Assembly (NCBI GenBank): GCA_035250505.1
Contig: DATFFC010000081.1
Coordinates: 1 to 11,770 of the forward strand
Direction: 5' to 3'
DNA length: 11,770 nt
Origin: DASSBQ01 sp035250505
GTDB taxonomy: Bacteria; Nitrospirota; Nitrospiria; Nitrospirales; Nitrospiraceae
Program-made: the position numbers and the translations under genes
Shown here: one piece after another, positions 1-6,376 of the stretch
Numbering within the stretch: the stretch's first letter is position 1
Layout of the letters: every line of letters begins with the position of its first letter
Notes under the pieces: model-generated
Told to the model about the DNA's origin: nothing
What the model saw: the letters and a program-made list of their open reading frames with translations, nothing else
The model's database searches: none

Positions 1-115
1 CCGATGAGGCACCTGCCCGGCTGAGCCCATAGAAAACCCGTTGGAGCTCAATTGACAGCGAGCCAAAAACCGGACGTCGTGCCACTCCAGCGCCACTGGT
101 CGCTGTGTTGACCAT
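1..115 (-). CDS. Possible 5' end of a divergent gene, cut by the left edge
   Basis: Reading leftwards from an ATG at 115, the minus strand stays open for 38 codons to the window edge, starting MVNTATSGAGVARRPVFGSL. I do not recognise it and no strong ribosome binding site precedes the ATG. A 38-codon open frame in GC-rich DNA is not strong evidence. If real, it is divergent from the amidase and shares the roughly 100-base control region that contains the palindrome at 173-197. Confidence 0.2.
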   Translation of the reverse strand, partial: MVNTATSGAGVARRPVFGSLSIELQRVFYGLSRAGASS

Positions 116-172
116 GGCTGCTCTTGTTGCAGTCACAGCGCCTGCTCGGCTATCTTCCGAGCGTGTTCAATC

Positions 173-197
173 AAATGTGGAGTTGAATTCCACTTTT
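173..197. promoter_or_regulatory. 25-bp imperfect palindrome upstream of the amidase (candidate operator)
   Basis: The site is centred on base 185, and 10 of 12 arm positions pair; the mismatches are at 176/194 and 182/188. The core arms are GTGGA (177-181) and TCCAC (189-193), flanked by A and T runs. It ends 7 bases before the amidase ribosome binding site (GAAGGAG, 204-210). That fits a repressor operator, or an RNA hairpin close to the ribosome binding site. No similar arms were seen in the other intergenic gaps of the window, so the binding protein is unknown. Confidence 0.45.
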
Positions 198-216
198 ATC
201 TTCGAAGGAGAATCCC

Positions 217-1509
217 ATGGCGGATTTATTCCGGTTGTCGGCGAGTGAAGCGGCGGCGCGCATTCGCGAAGGCAAGCTCACGTCCGAAGCTCTGGTGCGC
301 TCCTGTCTCGAGCGGATCGATGCACGGGAACCGCAAGTCAAGGCGTGGGTCCATCTGGACCGCGATTTTGCCCTGGCGCAGGCGCGAGAGTGCGACAAGA
401 GCGCAAAGCGCGGTCCGCTTCACGGGATTCCGTTCGCCGCCAAGGACATTATGGACACGGCCGACTTGCCGGCGGAGTACGGCTCTCCCATCTACAAAGG
501 CAACCGTCCGACGGCGGACGCCGCCTGTGTGGCGCTCAGCCGCGCGGCCGGCGGGGTGCTGTTGGGGAAGACGGTGACGACCGAGTTTGCCAGTCGAATT
601 CCATTGGGAGAGACGATGAATCCGCACAACCCCCGGCATACGCCGGGCGGTTCCTCCAGCGGCTCCGCCGCCGCGGTCGCCGACTTCATGGTGCCGCTGG
701 CCTTCGGCACCCAGACGGTCGGATCGGTGATCCGTCCGGCCGCGTTCTGCGGCTGCATCGGCTACAAACCCAGCTTCGGCGAAGTGAGCACCCAGGGCGT
801 GAAGCAGAACACCGCGTCCTTCGACACCGTGGGGCTTTTTGCTCGCGCGGTCGAGGACCTCGCTCTCTTTCGCGCCGCCCTTACAGGATTCGCCGCCAAA
901 CCTCTGGCCGCTATTCCAGTGAACCAGCTCACGATCGGCTTTTGCCGCAGCATGTTCTGGAACCGTGCGGAGGAGTACACGAAAAAATTTCTCGAAGACG
1001 CGGCGAGTTCGCTGGCGAAGGCCGGAGCGAAGGTCTTGGACGTCGAGCTCGGAAAACCGTTCGACCAGTTCGAGGCGATGGGCCGGCGCATCAACGACTA
1101 CGAGTTTTCCCGTGGCCTCACCTGGGAGCGGCAGCATCATTGGGAGCTTTTGAGCGAGTTCACGCGCGACAAGCTCGCCAAATGGCTCGATGTCTCCTAC
1201 CAACAATACCGGGAGGCTGAAGCGGTGCTGGCTCAGTGCCGCGGACATCTCGCCGACGCCATGAAGGAGTTCGACCTGCTGCTCACGCCCAGTGCTCTCG
1301 GCGAGGCTCCGGCGGGACTGGCCAGCACGGGCGACACCTCGTTCAATATTCTATCAACGTGGACCTATACTCCTTGCGTCACCTTGCCCGTGTTTACCGG
1401 ACCGTCCGGTCTGCCGGTCGGCATTCAGCTCATCGGTCACCGAAACCAGGATCACCGCCTGCTGGAAGGAGCCCAGGCTGTTTACCGGATGTTCTCGAAA
1501 TCAACCTGA
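217..1509 (+). CDS. Amidase signature family enzyme
   Basis: This is a 430-residue hydrolase of the amidase-signature family, which cleaves carboxamides to acid and ammonia using a Ser-cisSer-Lys triad. All three residues are visible: Lys76 in GIPFAAKDIMD, Ser146 in the GGSSSGS loop (144-150), and Ser170 in GTQTVGSVIRPAAFCG, 24 residues after Ser146 as in fatty acid amide hydrolase. The C-terminal GLPVGIQLIG motif is also present, and the length is normal for a single-domain member. The ATG at 217 follows GAAGGAG with good spacing. No signal peptide is seen, so it is probably cytoplasmic. GatA is a relative, but no gatB or gatC is nearby, so a catabolic amidase is more likely. The substrate cannot be deduced. 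Downstream lies a convergent toxin-antitoxin pair. Confidence 0.93.
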   Translation: MADLFRLSASEAAARIREGKLTSEALVRSCLERIDAREPQVKAWVHLDRDFALAQARECDKSAKRGPLHGIPFAAKDIMDTADLPAEYGSPIYKGNRPTADAACVALSRAAGGVLLGKTVTTEFASRIPLGETMNPHNPRHTPGGSSSGSAAAVADFMVPLAFGTQTVGSVIRPAAFCGCIGYKPSFGEVSTQGVKQNTASFDTVGLFARAVEDLALFRAALTGFAAKPLAAIPVNQLTIGFCRSMFWNRAEEYTKKFLEDAASSLAKAGAKVLDVELGKPFDQFEAMGRRINDYEFSRGLTWERQHHWELLSEFTRDKLAKWLDVSYQQYREAEAVLAQCRGHLADAMKEFDLLLTPSALGEAPAGLASTGDTSFNILSTWTYTPCVTLPVFTGPSGLPVGIQLIGHRNQDHRLLEGAQAVYRMFSKST

Positions 1510-1610
1510 CCTCCACGGCCATGCTGTCTGAGAATGCGCAAAAGTCAGCGACGTAGTGCATACGCTCGCCCAATCCGCAGCGACGGCTGTTCGGACTGAC
1601 ATTGATTCAT

Positions 1611-1624
1611 CTCGCTTTAGCGAG
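1611..1624. other. Short stem-loop between convergent amidase and toxin genes
   Basis: CTCGCT (1611-1616) and AGCGAG (1619-1624) are exact reverse complements around two bases; in RNA this would form a 5-bp stem with a TTTA loop. It lies in the 175-base gap between two convergent genes, where terminators are expected. No T-run follows directly on either strand, so it is a poor intrinsic terminator. The rest of 1510-1684 shows nothing recognisable. Confidence 0.25.
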
Positions 1625-1684
1625 CCGGCATTGCGGGTCGAGTTTTGTATCGGCGGGCAATCACACGGTCAGTAGCAATATAAC

Positions 1685-2128
1685 CTAGATCGTTCCAGGA
1701 ACTACGACGTCAAAGTCTTGGCCGAGAGCCGTAAAGTCCCCGGCATTGAAAGTTAGAACTGTTGACGCCCTACCTTCTTGCGCGCATTCACCTATTACAG
1801 CATCGTATGTCCGACCACCCGCCACGTTGTTTTTAGGAGCGCGCAGCAACAACGTTTCATACGATTTCGCGTTCAGCGCGACTACTGTTCCTAGTTTTAA
1901 GAAATTATTTGCCAGCAAGGTCAAAGCCGTTTCCGGCGACAACCGATGCGGTGACGGCAGCCGAGTCAGCACCGCATACCCCTCAACGAGTGCCGGAGCC
2001 GCAACGATCATCTTGGCTCGCCCGGCGAGCCGTCTCTCGATCTCCATTGCAGCAGCCTCATGATGCTCATGCCATGAACATACGGCCGCAATCATGCAGC
2101 TGATATCCGGAAGAAAAGCGACAGGCAT
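1685..2128 (-). CDS. vapC: PIN-domain toxin ribonuclease, VapC type
   Basis: This 147-residue protein is a probable VapC-family endoribonuclease, the toxin half of a type II toxin-antitoxin pair that usually cuts RNA until bound by its antitoxin. The acidic residues expected of a PIN active site are present: Asp8 (MPVAFLPDIS), Glu49 (PALVEGY), Asp109 (RTYDAVI) and Asp131 (TFNAGDF), so the nuclease looks intact. The frame extends further upstream, but that extension overlaps the antitoxin gene and lacks PIN character. I chose the ATG at 2128, which lies 2 bases after the antitoxin stop codon at 2131. The ribosome binding site is poor, which suggests translational coupling to the upstream antitoxin gene. 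The symbol reflects family and context only; specificity is unknown. Confidence 0.85.
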   Translation of the reverse strand: MPVAFLPDISCMIAAVCSWHEHHEAAAMEIERRLAGRAKMIVAAPALVEGYAVLTRLPSPHRLSPETALTLLANNFLKLGTVVALNAKSYETLLLRAPKNNVAGGRTYDAVIGECAQEGRASTVLTFNAGDFTALGQDFDVVVPGTI

Positions 2129-2130
2129 GC

Positions 2131-2397
2131 CTAGGTGGAGGCACCCGAGCGCTCTTTGCGCAGCGTGCTGCGGGTTCGCTCGACCGTATCCGACGTAAGC
2201 CGGGAAATATCTTTCGTGGGAACAGCCACAAGCAATCGTCCCTTCCGCTCGAGCTTGACTGTTAAAGGAGCGGGAGTAATGGCAATGGAGCCTTTTTCCC
2301 AACGAATCTCGAGCGGCATTCCTGGCTTTATCCCGGATTCACGGCGAATGTCTTTTGGAATCACCAAACGTCCGGCATTATCAATGGTAGTTTTCAT
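2131..2397 (-). CDS. vapB: AbrB/MazE-fold antitoxin, VapB type
   Basis: This 88-residue protein has an N-terminal SpoVT/AbrB swapped-hairpin DNA-binding domain (residues 1-45): MKTTIDNAGRLVIPKDIRRE followed by SGIKPG, the classic pattern with D, GR, IPK and R conserved. The C-terminal half is charged and probably wraps the toxin. Such antitoxins neutralise the toxin and, with it, repress their own operon. The frame is open 18 codons further upstream, but I chose the ATG at 2397: the AbrB domain starts exactly there, and the promoter at 2405-2433 would place the transcription start at about 2398. No Shine-Dalgarno sequence precedes this ATG (TTCTTTCCC), consistent with a leaderless message. 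The VapC toxin gene follows after 2 bases. Confidence 0.85.
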   Translation of the reverse strand: MKTTIDNAGRLVIPKDIRRESGIKPGMPLEIRWEKGSIAITPAPLTVKLERKGRLLVAVPTKDISRLTSDTVERTRSTLRKERSGAST

Positions 2398-2404
2398 GGG
2401 AAAG

Positions 2405-2433
2405 AATATACCATTTGTAGAACCATCTACCAA
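2405..2433 (-). promoter_or_regulatory. Promoter of the toxin-antitoxin operon
   Basis: On the minus strand, TTGGTA (2433-2428) is separated by exactly 17 bases from TATATT (2410-2405). These match the sigma-70 -35 and -10 boxes at 4 of 6 and 5 of 6 positions. Transcription would begin about 7 bases further on, at or next to the antitoxin ATG at 2397. An inverted repeat at 2417-2430 fills the spacer and reaches into the -35 box. Confidence 0.6.
2417..2430. promoter_or_regulatory. Operator-like inverted repeat in the antitoxin promoter
   Basis: GTAGA-ACCA-TCTAC is a perfect 5-bp inverted repeat around four bases. It overlaps the -35 element and the spacer of the promoter at 2405-2433, so a bound protein would block RNA polymerase. 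Palindromic promoter sites are typical for autoregulation by antitoxin-toxin complexes, so the AbrB-fold protein encoded just downstream is the likely binder (inference). Confidence 0.5.
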
Positions 2434-2439
2434 GCCATT

Positions 2440-2459
2440 ATTGCCCATCATTGCCCACT
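2440..2459. repeat. Two 10-bp direct repeats upstream of the antitoxin promoter
   Basis: ATTGCCCATC is followed at once by ATTGCCCACT, two head-to-tail copies differing at one base and spaced by about one helical turn. They lie just upstream of the -35 box of the minus-strand promoter. They could be half-sites for a regulator or a chance duplication. Confidence 0.35.
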
Positions 2460-2514
2460 TACCGCGTCCTGCTAACGGCTAGAGCCCGCTTCATACTCCA
2501 CTCGTCGACCGATT

Positions 2515-3507
2515 CTATTCCGATCTTTTTAGAGCCCTGAGTGCGTTTTTTTCAAGAATACAGGACCGCTCTTCTTCGTTCATTTGACTAAGGGCTTCGA
2601 TCTTGCCGACGGGCTCCCTATCGCCCATGCCCATGGGATAGTCCGTCCCGATCACGACCCGCTCCGGCCCCACCGCTTGAACCAAGTGTTGCAACGCCAT
2701 CGTGGAGAGCACCAGCGAGTCGAAGTACATCTGCTCCAAGTATTCCGACGGACGCTTCGGGAGAGCCTTTCTGAGCTCGCTCCTCTGCAAATAGGCGTGG
2801 TCCAAACGCCAGATATTGCTTGGGAGAAAACCTCCTCCATGGGCCAAGCAGACACGGAGATTAGGGAACCTTTCGAAGATCCCCTGTAAGATCATGCGCT
2901 CAACGGCGATGGTCGTGTGGTAGGGAAAACTCGCTACATTGTTTAGAATCCCAGCGAAAGGATCCCGCCTATCTTGATCTCCACCCTCGATAGGGTGAAT
3001 GAACAAAAGCAGATCGAGGCCTTGAACCGCTTCGTAAAACGACTCGAATTCAGCATCAGCCAGCTGCTTGCCGTCCACGCTGGTGCCGATTTCGAGACCG
3101 TTTAACCCTAGCTTCTTAGCTTCCTCGGCAATCGCAATCGCCTCGCGGACGCTCTGAAGGGGAACGGTCCCGAGACCGGCAAAGCGCTGGGGATGGGCCT
3201 CAACGACTTCTTGAATCGCCTCGTTCTGTAGGCGCGAGAAATAGGCGGCTGAATCCGGCGAGTCCCAATAATAGAGCAGGATCGGAGACGGAGAAATGGC
3301 CTGGAGATCGATCCTCATCGTATCCAGGTCTTTGATCCTGGCACCCGCGTCATACGCACCCTGCGGTAGATTTCCGCGCCTTCCCGCAGGGGAGACCACG
3401 GCACATCCGGCCGCGTCTCGGATAATTTTGGGAGCGCTCCCCGAGAACTTCTCCGCCTTAAGAAAGGCGTCCAGCGGGAAAAAATGAGAGTGCAGGTCGA
3501 CATTCAT
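2515..3507 (-). CDS. ACMSD-family metal-dependent amidohydrolase
   Basis: This 330-residue TIM-barrel protein belongs to the amidohydrolase-2 family, typified by aminocarboxymuconate-semialdehyde decarboxylase (ACMSD) and by decarboxylases of resorcylate and carboxyvanillate. Expected metal and catalytic residues are all present: His6 and His8 in DLHSHFFP, His171 in LLFIHPIEGG, His223 in CLAHGGGFLP and Asp289 in VIGTDYPMG. They follow the ACMSD ligand order closely (His9, His11, His177, His228, Asp294 in the Pseudomonas enzyme). The length is normal and nothing is broken. A decarboxylation or C-C hydrolysis of an aromatic or ring-cleaved acid is likely, but the substrate is not readable. No clear ribosome binding site precedes the ATG at 3507. 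Upstream on the same strand lies a cupin gene relic; beyond it is the divergent IclR regulator, which may control this gene too. Confidence 0.88.
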   Translation of the reverse strand: MNVDLHSHFFPLDAFLKAEKFSGSAPKIIRDAAGCAVVSPAGRRGNLPQGAYDAGARIKDLDTMRIDLQAISPSPILLYYWDSPDSAAYFSRLQNEAIQEVVEAHPQRFAGLGTVPLQSVREAIAIAEEAKKLGLNGLEIGTSVDGKQLADAEFESFYEAVQGLDLLLFIHPIEGGDQDRRDPFAGILNNVASFPYHTTIAVERMILQGIFERFPNLRVCLAHGGGFLPSNIWRLDHAYLQRSELRKALPKRPSEYLEQMYFDSLVLSTMALQHLVQAVGPERVVIGTDYPMGMGDREPVGKIEALSQMNEEERSCILEKNALRALKRSE

Positions 3508-3527
3508 AATCGGCAGTCATCATGAAG

Positions 3528-3740
3528 TTATTGTTGTAAATAAAAATTCTTACTGTAAAGAGATTTGATGCACGAGGGAGCTGTAGTAACACCAACATAC
3601 CGGATAGGTGGATCGGCTTGCCCGTTGAAATGTTGATACCAGCAGTTGAGCGATGAAGCAAACAGACTTCCTTCCTGCCAGTCGAAGGTGTGCTTCTTCA
3701 TGCCATCGTACCAGAAGGTTTTCAACACAACTGTTGACAA
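3528..3740 (-). pseudogene. Relic of a cupin gene, truncated at both ends
   Basis: The minus-strand frame reads KTFWYDGMKKHTFDWQEGSL and continues ..NCWYQHFNGQADPP.., ending in TAA at 3528-3530. It aligns without gaps to residues 97-147 of the intact double-cupin protein encoded at 8430-9545: about 20 of 51 positions are identical by hand count, including T-x-W, G, T, W-x-EG, L, A, LN-x-W-x-Q-x-FN, D-x-P-x-R, T and I. Only the end of the first cupin domain survives; the N-terminal part with the first metal ligands and the whole second cupin are missing. It is therefore almost certainly non-functional. Similarity starts near 3720, beside the iclR promoter region. It probably marks a lost cupin gene once co-directional with the amidohydrolase, removed by deletion. 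Confidence 0.75.
3719..3740. promoter_or_regulatory. Palindrome over a -35-like box upstream of iclR
   Basis: TCAACA (3722-3727) and TGTTGA (3732-3737) form a perfect 6-bp inverted repeat around CAAC, and after one mismatch two more outer bases pair. The right arm overlaps TTGACA (3734-3739), a perfect sigma-70 -35 box facing iclR. The matching -10 is weak (AATAGT at 3755-3760 after a short 15-base spacer). IclR-family proteins commonly bind palindromes in their own divergent control regions, so this is a candidate autoregulatory site. Confidence 0.4.
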
Positions 3741-3759
3741 GCAAAAGGATTTTTAATAG

Positions 3760-4668
3760 TTGCTTGGCAAGGATCTTTACAAGACGGTGTCCCGCATTAT
3801 GAGACAAACGGGAAAGCCTGCTGTTCTGCGCGCGCATCAGAAACTCTTCAACCATTCCTATCGAATCCAAGTCATCGATAGAGCGGTCGAAGTTCTGGAT
3901 TGCTTCACGTTTAACAAGCCGGAACTGAGCGTCGGTGAAGTGAGCACTACCACCGGTCTGCATAAAAGCACGGCGCATCGAATCTTGATGGCGTTGGAAT
4001 ACAACGGCTTGGTCGAGCAAAACCAGGAAACCGCCAAGTATCGTTTGGGGATTAAGTTCTTCAAACTCGGACAACAGGCCGTCGCGCGGCTCAATTTGCG
4101 CGACATCGCCCGGTCCTATCTAAGCGCTCTGATGGAGGAGACGGGAGAGACGGTGCATCTGGCGATTTTGGATAACGATCAGGTTGTGTATTTGGAAAAA
4201 GTAGAAGGAAGCCACGCCTTACGGATGCCCTCCCGTGTGGGGCGCCACATCCCGACTTATTGTACCTCGCTGGGAAAAGCGATGTTGTCCTGTCTCAACG
4301 AAGCGGAAGTAAGACACGTTATTCGGAACCATCCGATACAACAGTACACGCCCAACACCGTCAAGAGCGTCGAGGAACTCCTCGTGGAGCTCAAGCGGAC
4401 CCGGAAGCGCGGTTATGCGGTGGATAACGAAGAGATCGAAGTCGGGCTCCGGTGCGTCGGCGCGCCGATTCGCGACTATACCGGCGAGATGGTCGGGGCG
4501 ATCAGTGTAGCGGGTCCATCCGCCCGTCTAACGCGCGAGAAGACACCGGCGCTCGGGAGTGTGGTTATGAAGGTCGCTGCCGCCATTTCCCAAGAGTTGT
4601 GCTTCGAGGCGCCCGGGCATGATGGGCGAGGAACGGAAAAGGAGCTTTCAATTGGCCGGGCTAAATGA
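3760..4668 (+). CDS. IclR-family transcriptional regulator
   Basis: This is a 302-residue regulator of the IclR family, which typically controls aromatic-acid catabolism. Residues about 35-100 form the winged helix-turn-helix domain (LSVGEVSTTTGLHKSTAHRI, then the wing ending KYRLGIKFFKLG). Residues about 110-282 form the GAF-like effector domain, with typical VYLEKVEG, RVGRHIPTYCTSLGKAML and GYAVDNEEIEVGLRCVGAPI stretches. The TTG at 3760 follows AAAAGGA (3743-3749). An ATG at 3799 (289 residues) is a real alternative: it has no ribosome binding site, but it fits better if TTGACA at 3734 is the -35 box. The gene overlaps the hydratase by 17 bases, so it probably heads the catabolic operon. 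The effector is likely a pathway intermediate. Confidence 0.93.
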   Translation: MLGKDLYKTVSRIMRQTGKPAVLRAHQKLFNHSYRIQVIDRAVEVLDCFTFNKPELSVGEVSTTTGLHKSTAHRILMALEYNGLVEQNQETAKYRLGIKFFKLGQQAVARLNLRDIARSYLSALMEETGETVHLAILDNDQVVYLEKVEGSHALRMPSRVGRHIPTYCTSLGKAMLSCLNEAEVRHVIRNHPIQQYTPNTVKSVEELLVELKRTRKRGYAVDNEEIEVGLRCVGAPIRDYTGEMVGAISVAGPSARLTREKTPALGSVVMKVAAAISQELCFEAPGHDGRGTEKELSIGRAK

Positions 4669-5443
4669 TCAGACAGTCCGTCAAGCTGCCGATGAGCTCT
4701 ATCGAGCGGAACGCGAGCGGAAGACGCTCCCGCCACTCACGGAACGCTATCCCGAGATCGGGGCTGACGATGCTTATCGAATTCAACTAGCTTCAGTCGA
4801 GCTTAAAAAGAACGCGGGAGCTAGCGTCGTCGGGAAAAAGATCGGGCTCACGAGCAAAGCCATGCAAAAGATGCTCAATGTGGACCAGCCGGATTACGGT
4901 CACATTTTTGACAACATGATCATTGAGGAAGGCGCGGTGTTTCCCGCCGGGGAGCTGATCCAGCCCAAGATCGAGCCGGAGATCGCCTTCATCATGGATC
5001 GGGATCTCAAGGGTCCCGGCGTGACGGCGATTCAGGTTCTGGCGGCGACTCGGTTCGTGGTTCCGGCGCTGGAGATCATCGACAGCCGCATTGAGGGATG
5101 GAGAATCAAACTTTGCGACACGATCGCCGACAACGCCTCCTCGGCCCGAGTCGTGCTCGGAGTTACTCCGAAGCGGGTGGATCAGATCGATCTCCGGCTT
5201 ATCGGCATGACGCTGGAAAAAAACGGCGAGGTTGTCCAGACCGGCACCGGCGCGGCCGTGCTCGGTCATCCGGCCAACGCCGTCGCCTGGCTCGCCAACG
5301 CCATCGGGAAATTCGGCGTAGGCCTCAAAGCCGGCGAAGTCATCATGCCGGGAGCGCTGACGGCGGCCTCCGATGTCGCGAGCGGGGATGTTTTCCGGGC
5401 CTGCTTCGACGGCTTGGGCGCCGTGTCCGTGCGATTTGTCTAG
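4652..5443 (+). CDS. mhpD: 2-oxopent-4-enoate (2-hydroxypentadienoate) hydratase
   Basis: This enzyme adds water to 2-hydroxypenta-2,4-dienoate, giving 4-hydroxy-2-oxovalerate; it is the first of the three lower meta-cleavage steps (MhpD/DmpE/XylJ family, FAH-like fold). From the TTG at 4652 the protein has 263 residues, close to XylJ. Metal ligands expected from E. coli MhpD (Glu106, Glu108, Glu139) are visible as Glu108 and Glu110 (KIEPEIAF) and Glu141 (ALEIIDSRI). The GKKIGLTSKAMQ motif with the conserved lysine is also present. I chose TTG because AAAAGGAG (4637-4644) lies 7 bases before it and family homology starts there. An in-frame ATG at 4619 would add 11 unconserved residues. The start overlaps the iclR end by 17 bases. 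The dehydrogenase gene follows after 12 bases. Confidence 0.93.
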   Translation: MAGLNDQTVRQAADELYRAERERKTLPPLTERYPEIGADDAYRIQLASVELKKNAGASVVGKKIGLTSKAMQKMLNVDQPDYGHIFDNMIIEEGAVFPAGELIQPKIEPEIAFIMDRDLKGPGVTAIQVLAATRFVVPALEIIDSRIEGWRIKLCDTIADNASSARVVLGVTPKRVDQIDLRLIGMTLEKNGEVVQTGTGAAVLGHPANAVAWLANAIGKFGVGLKAGEVIMPGALTAASDVASGDVFRACFDGLGAVSVRFV

Positions 5444-5455
5444 TTGGGGGAAGTT

Positions 5456-6376
5456 ATGGAACAAATACCGGTCGCGGTCCTAGGTTCCGGAAATATCGGG
5501 ACGGACCTTTTGTACAAGCTCAAGCGGAGCAAGATTCTCAAACCGACCGTCATGGCGGGAATCATCCCGGACTCTGCGGGGTTAGCCCGGGCGCGCCAGG
5601 AGGGTTTGATGACTACCGACGAGGGAATCGACGGGCTGCTCCACCACGGAGAACAATTTAAGATCGTTTTTGAGGCCACCACGGCCAGCGCCCATGTCCG
5701 GCACGCGCCGCTGCTCAAGGAGGCGCAGAAAATCGCTATCGATCTCACGCCAGCAGCGGTGGGACCCTACGTTGTTCCGCTAGTCAATCTCCAGGCTCAT
5801 GTCGGAGAGCCGAACGTGAACTTGGTAAGCTGCGGCGGACAGGCGACGGTGCCACTGGTTTACGCCACGCGAGAAGTCGCGCCCGTGGAGTATTCGGAGA
5901 TCGTCGCGACGATCGCGAGCAAGAGCGCCGGACCCGGTACGCGACAGAACATCGACGAGTTCACGGCTACGACGGCCCGGGGTCTCGAGCGCATCGGGGG
6001 GGCGTCGCGGGGCAAGGCCGTCATCGTGCTCAATCCCGCGGAACCGCCGATTCTCATGCGCAATACGATCTACGGCATTGTTGAGGAGTCGGATCCGGAG
6101 GAACTGAGGAAATCCATCGAAGAGATGGTCGCGCGGATCCAGGAGTATGTACCTGGATACCGCTTGAGGGCCAAGCCGCTGATCGAGGATTTGCCCGGCA
6201 GGCAGCGAAAAAAAGTAACGCTCTATGTGGAGGTCGAAGGCGCGGGAGACTACTTGCCGCGGTATGCAGGGAATCTCGACATCATGACATCGGCGGCGGT
6301 CAAAGTCGGAGAAGAAATCGGCAAACATCTCAGGGCTGGGACATGGGAAAAGGACGGATTGGAGGCTCGTTTATGA
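5456..6376 (+). CDS. mhpF: Acylating acetaldehyde dehydrogenase
   Basis: This 306-residue protein converts acetaldehyde, NAD and CoA to acetyl-CoA, the last step of the lower meta-cleavage pathway (MhpF/DmpF/BphJ family). The N-terminal dinucleotide-binding loop is VLGSGNIGTDLL (residues 8-19). The catalytic cysteine is Cys126 in NLVSCGGQAT, near Cys131/132 of the characterised enzymes. Other family stretches are SKSAGPGTRQNIDEFT and NPAEPPILMRNT. Start: the ATG at 5456 follows a GGGGGAAG ribosome binding site; the frame extends back to a TTG at 5444, but that would leave the site inside the gene. The stop overlaps the aldolase start as ATGA at 6373-6376. In known systems the two proteins form a complex that channels acetaldehyde, so this coupling fits equal production. 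Confidence 0.95.
   Translation: MEQIPVAVLGSGNIGTDLLYKLKRSKILKPTVMAGIIPDSAGLARARQEGLMTTDEGIDGLLHHGEQFKIVFEATTASAHVRHAPLLKEAQKIAIDLTPAAVGPYVVPLVNLQAHVGEPNVNLVSCGGQATVPLVYATREVAPVEYSEIVATIASKSAGPGTRQNIDEFTATTARGLERIGGASRGKAVIVLNPAEPPILMRNTIYGIVEESDPEELRKSIEEMVARIQEYVPGYRLRAKPLIEDLPGRQRKKVTLYVEVEGAGDYLPRYAGNLDIMTSAAVKVGEEIGKHLRAGTWEKDGLEARL

Noticed and set aside
345..1220. Open frame of 291 codons in another + frame of the amidase
   Set aside because: Arg-rich, unstructured translation wholly within the amidase gene; no ribosome binding site or family similarity.
226..1248. Open frame of 340 codons on the minus strand inside the amidase
   Set aside because: Its translation is rich in Arg, Gly and His and shows no domain, while the + strand has a full amidase with intact triad and a ribosome binding site. 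It is a by-product of GC-biased codon positions.
3508..3760. Mobile element as the cause of the cupin relic
   Set aside because: No transposase fragment, terminal inverted repeats or target-site duplication could be seen around the relic; a simple deletion is enough.
3550..4074. Minus-strand frame of 174 codons across the iclR 5' end
   Set aside because: It is antisense to the IclR DNA-binding domain and in a different frame from the cupin relic; no recognisable motif.
5780..6328. Minus-strand frame of 182 codons in the dehydrogenase gene
   Set aside because: Antisense shadow of a strongly supported gene; composition biased and no domain seen.
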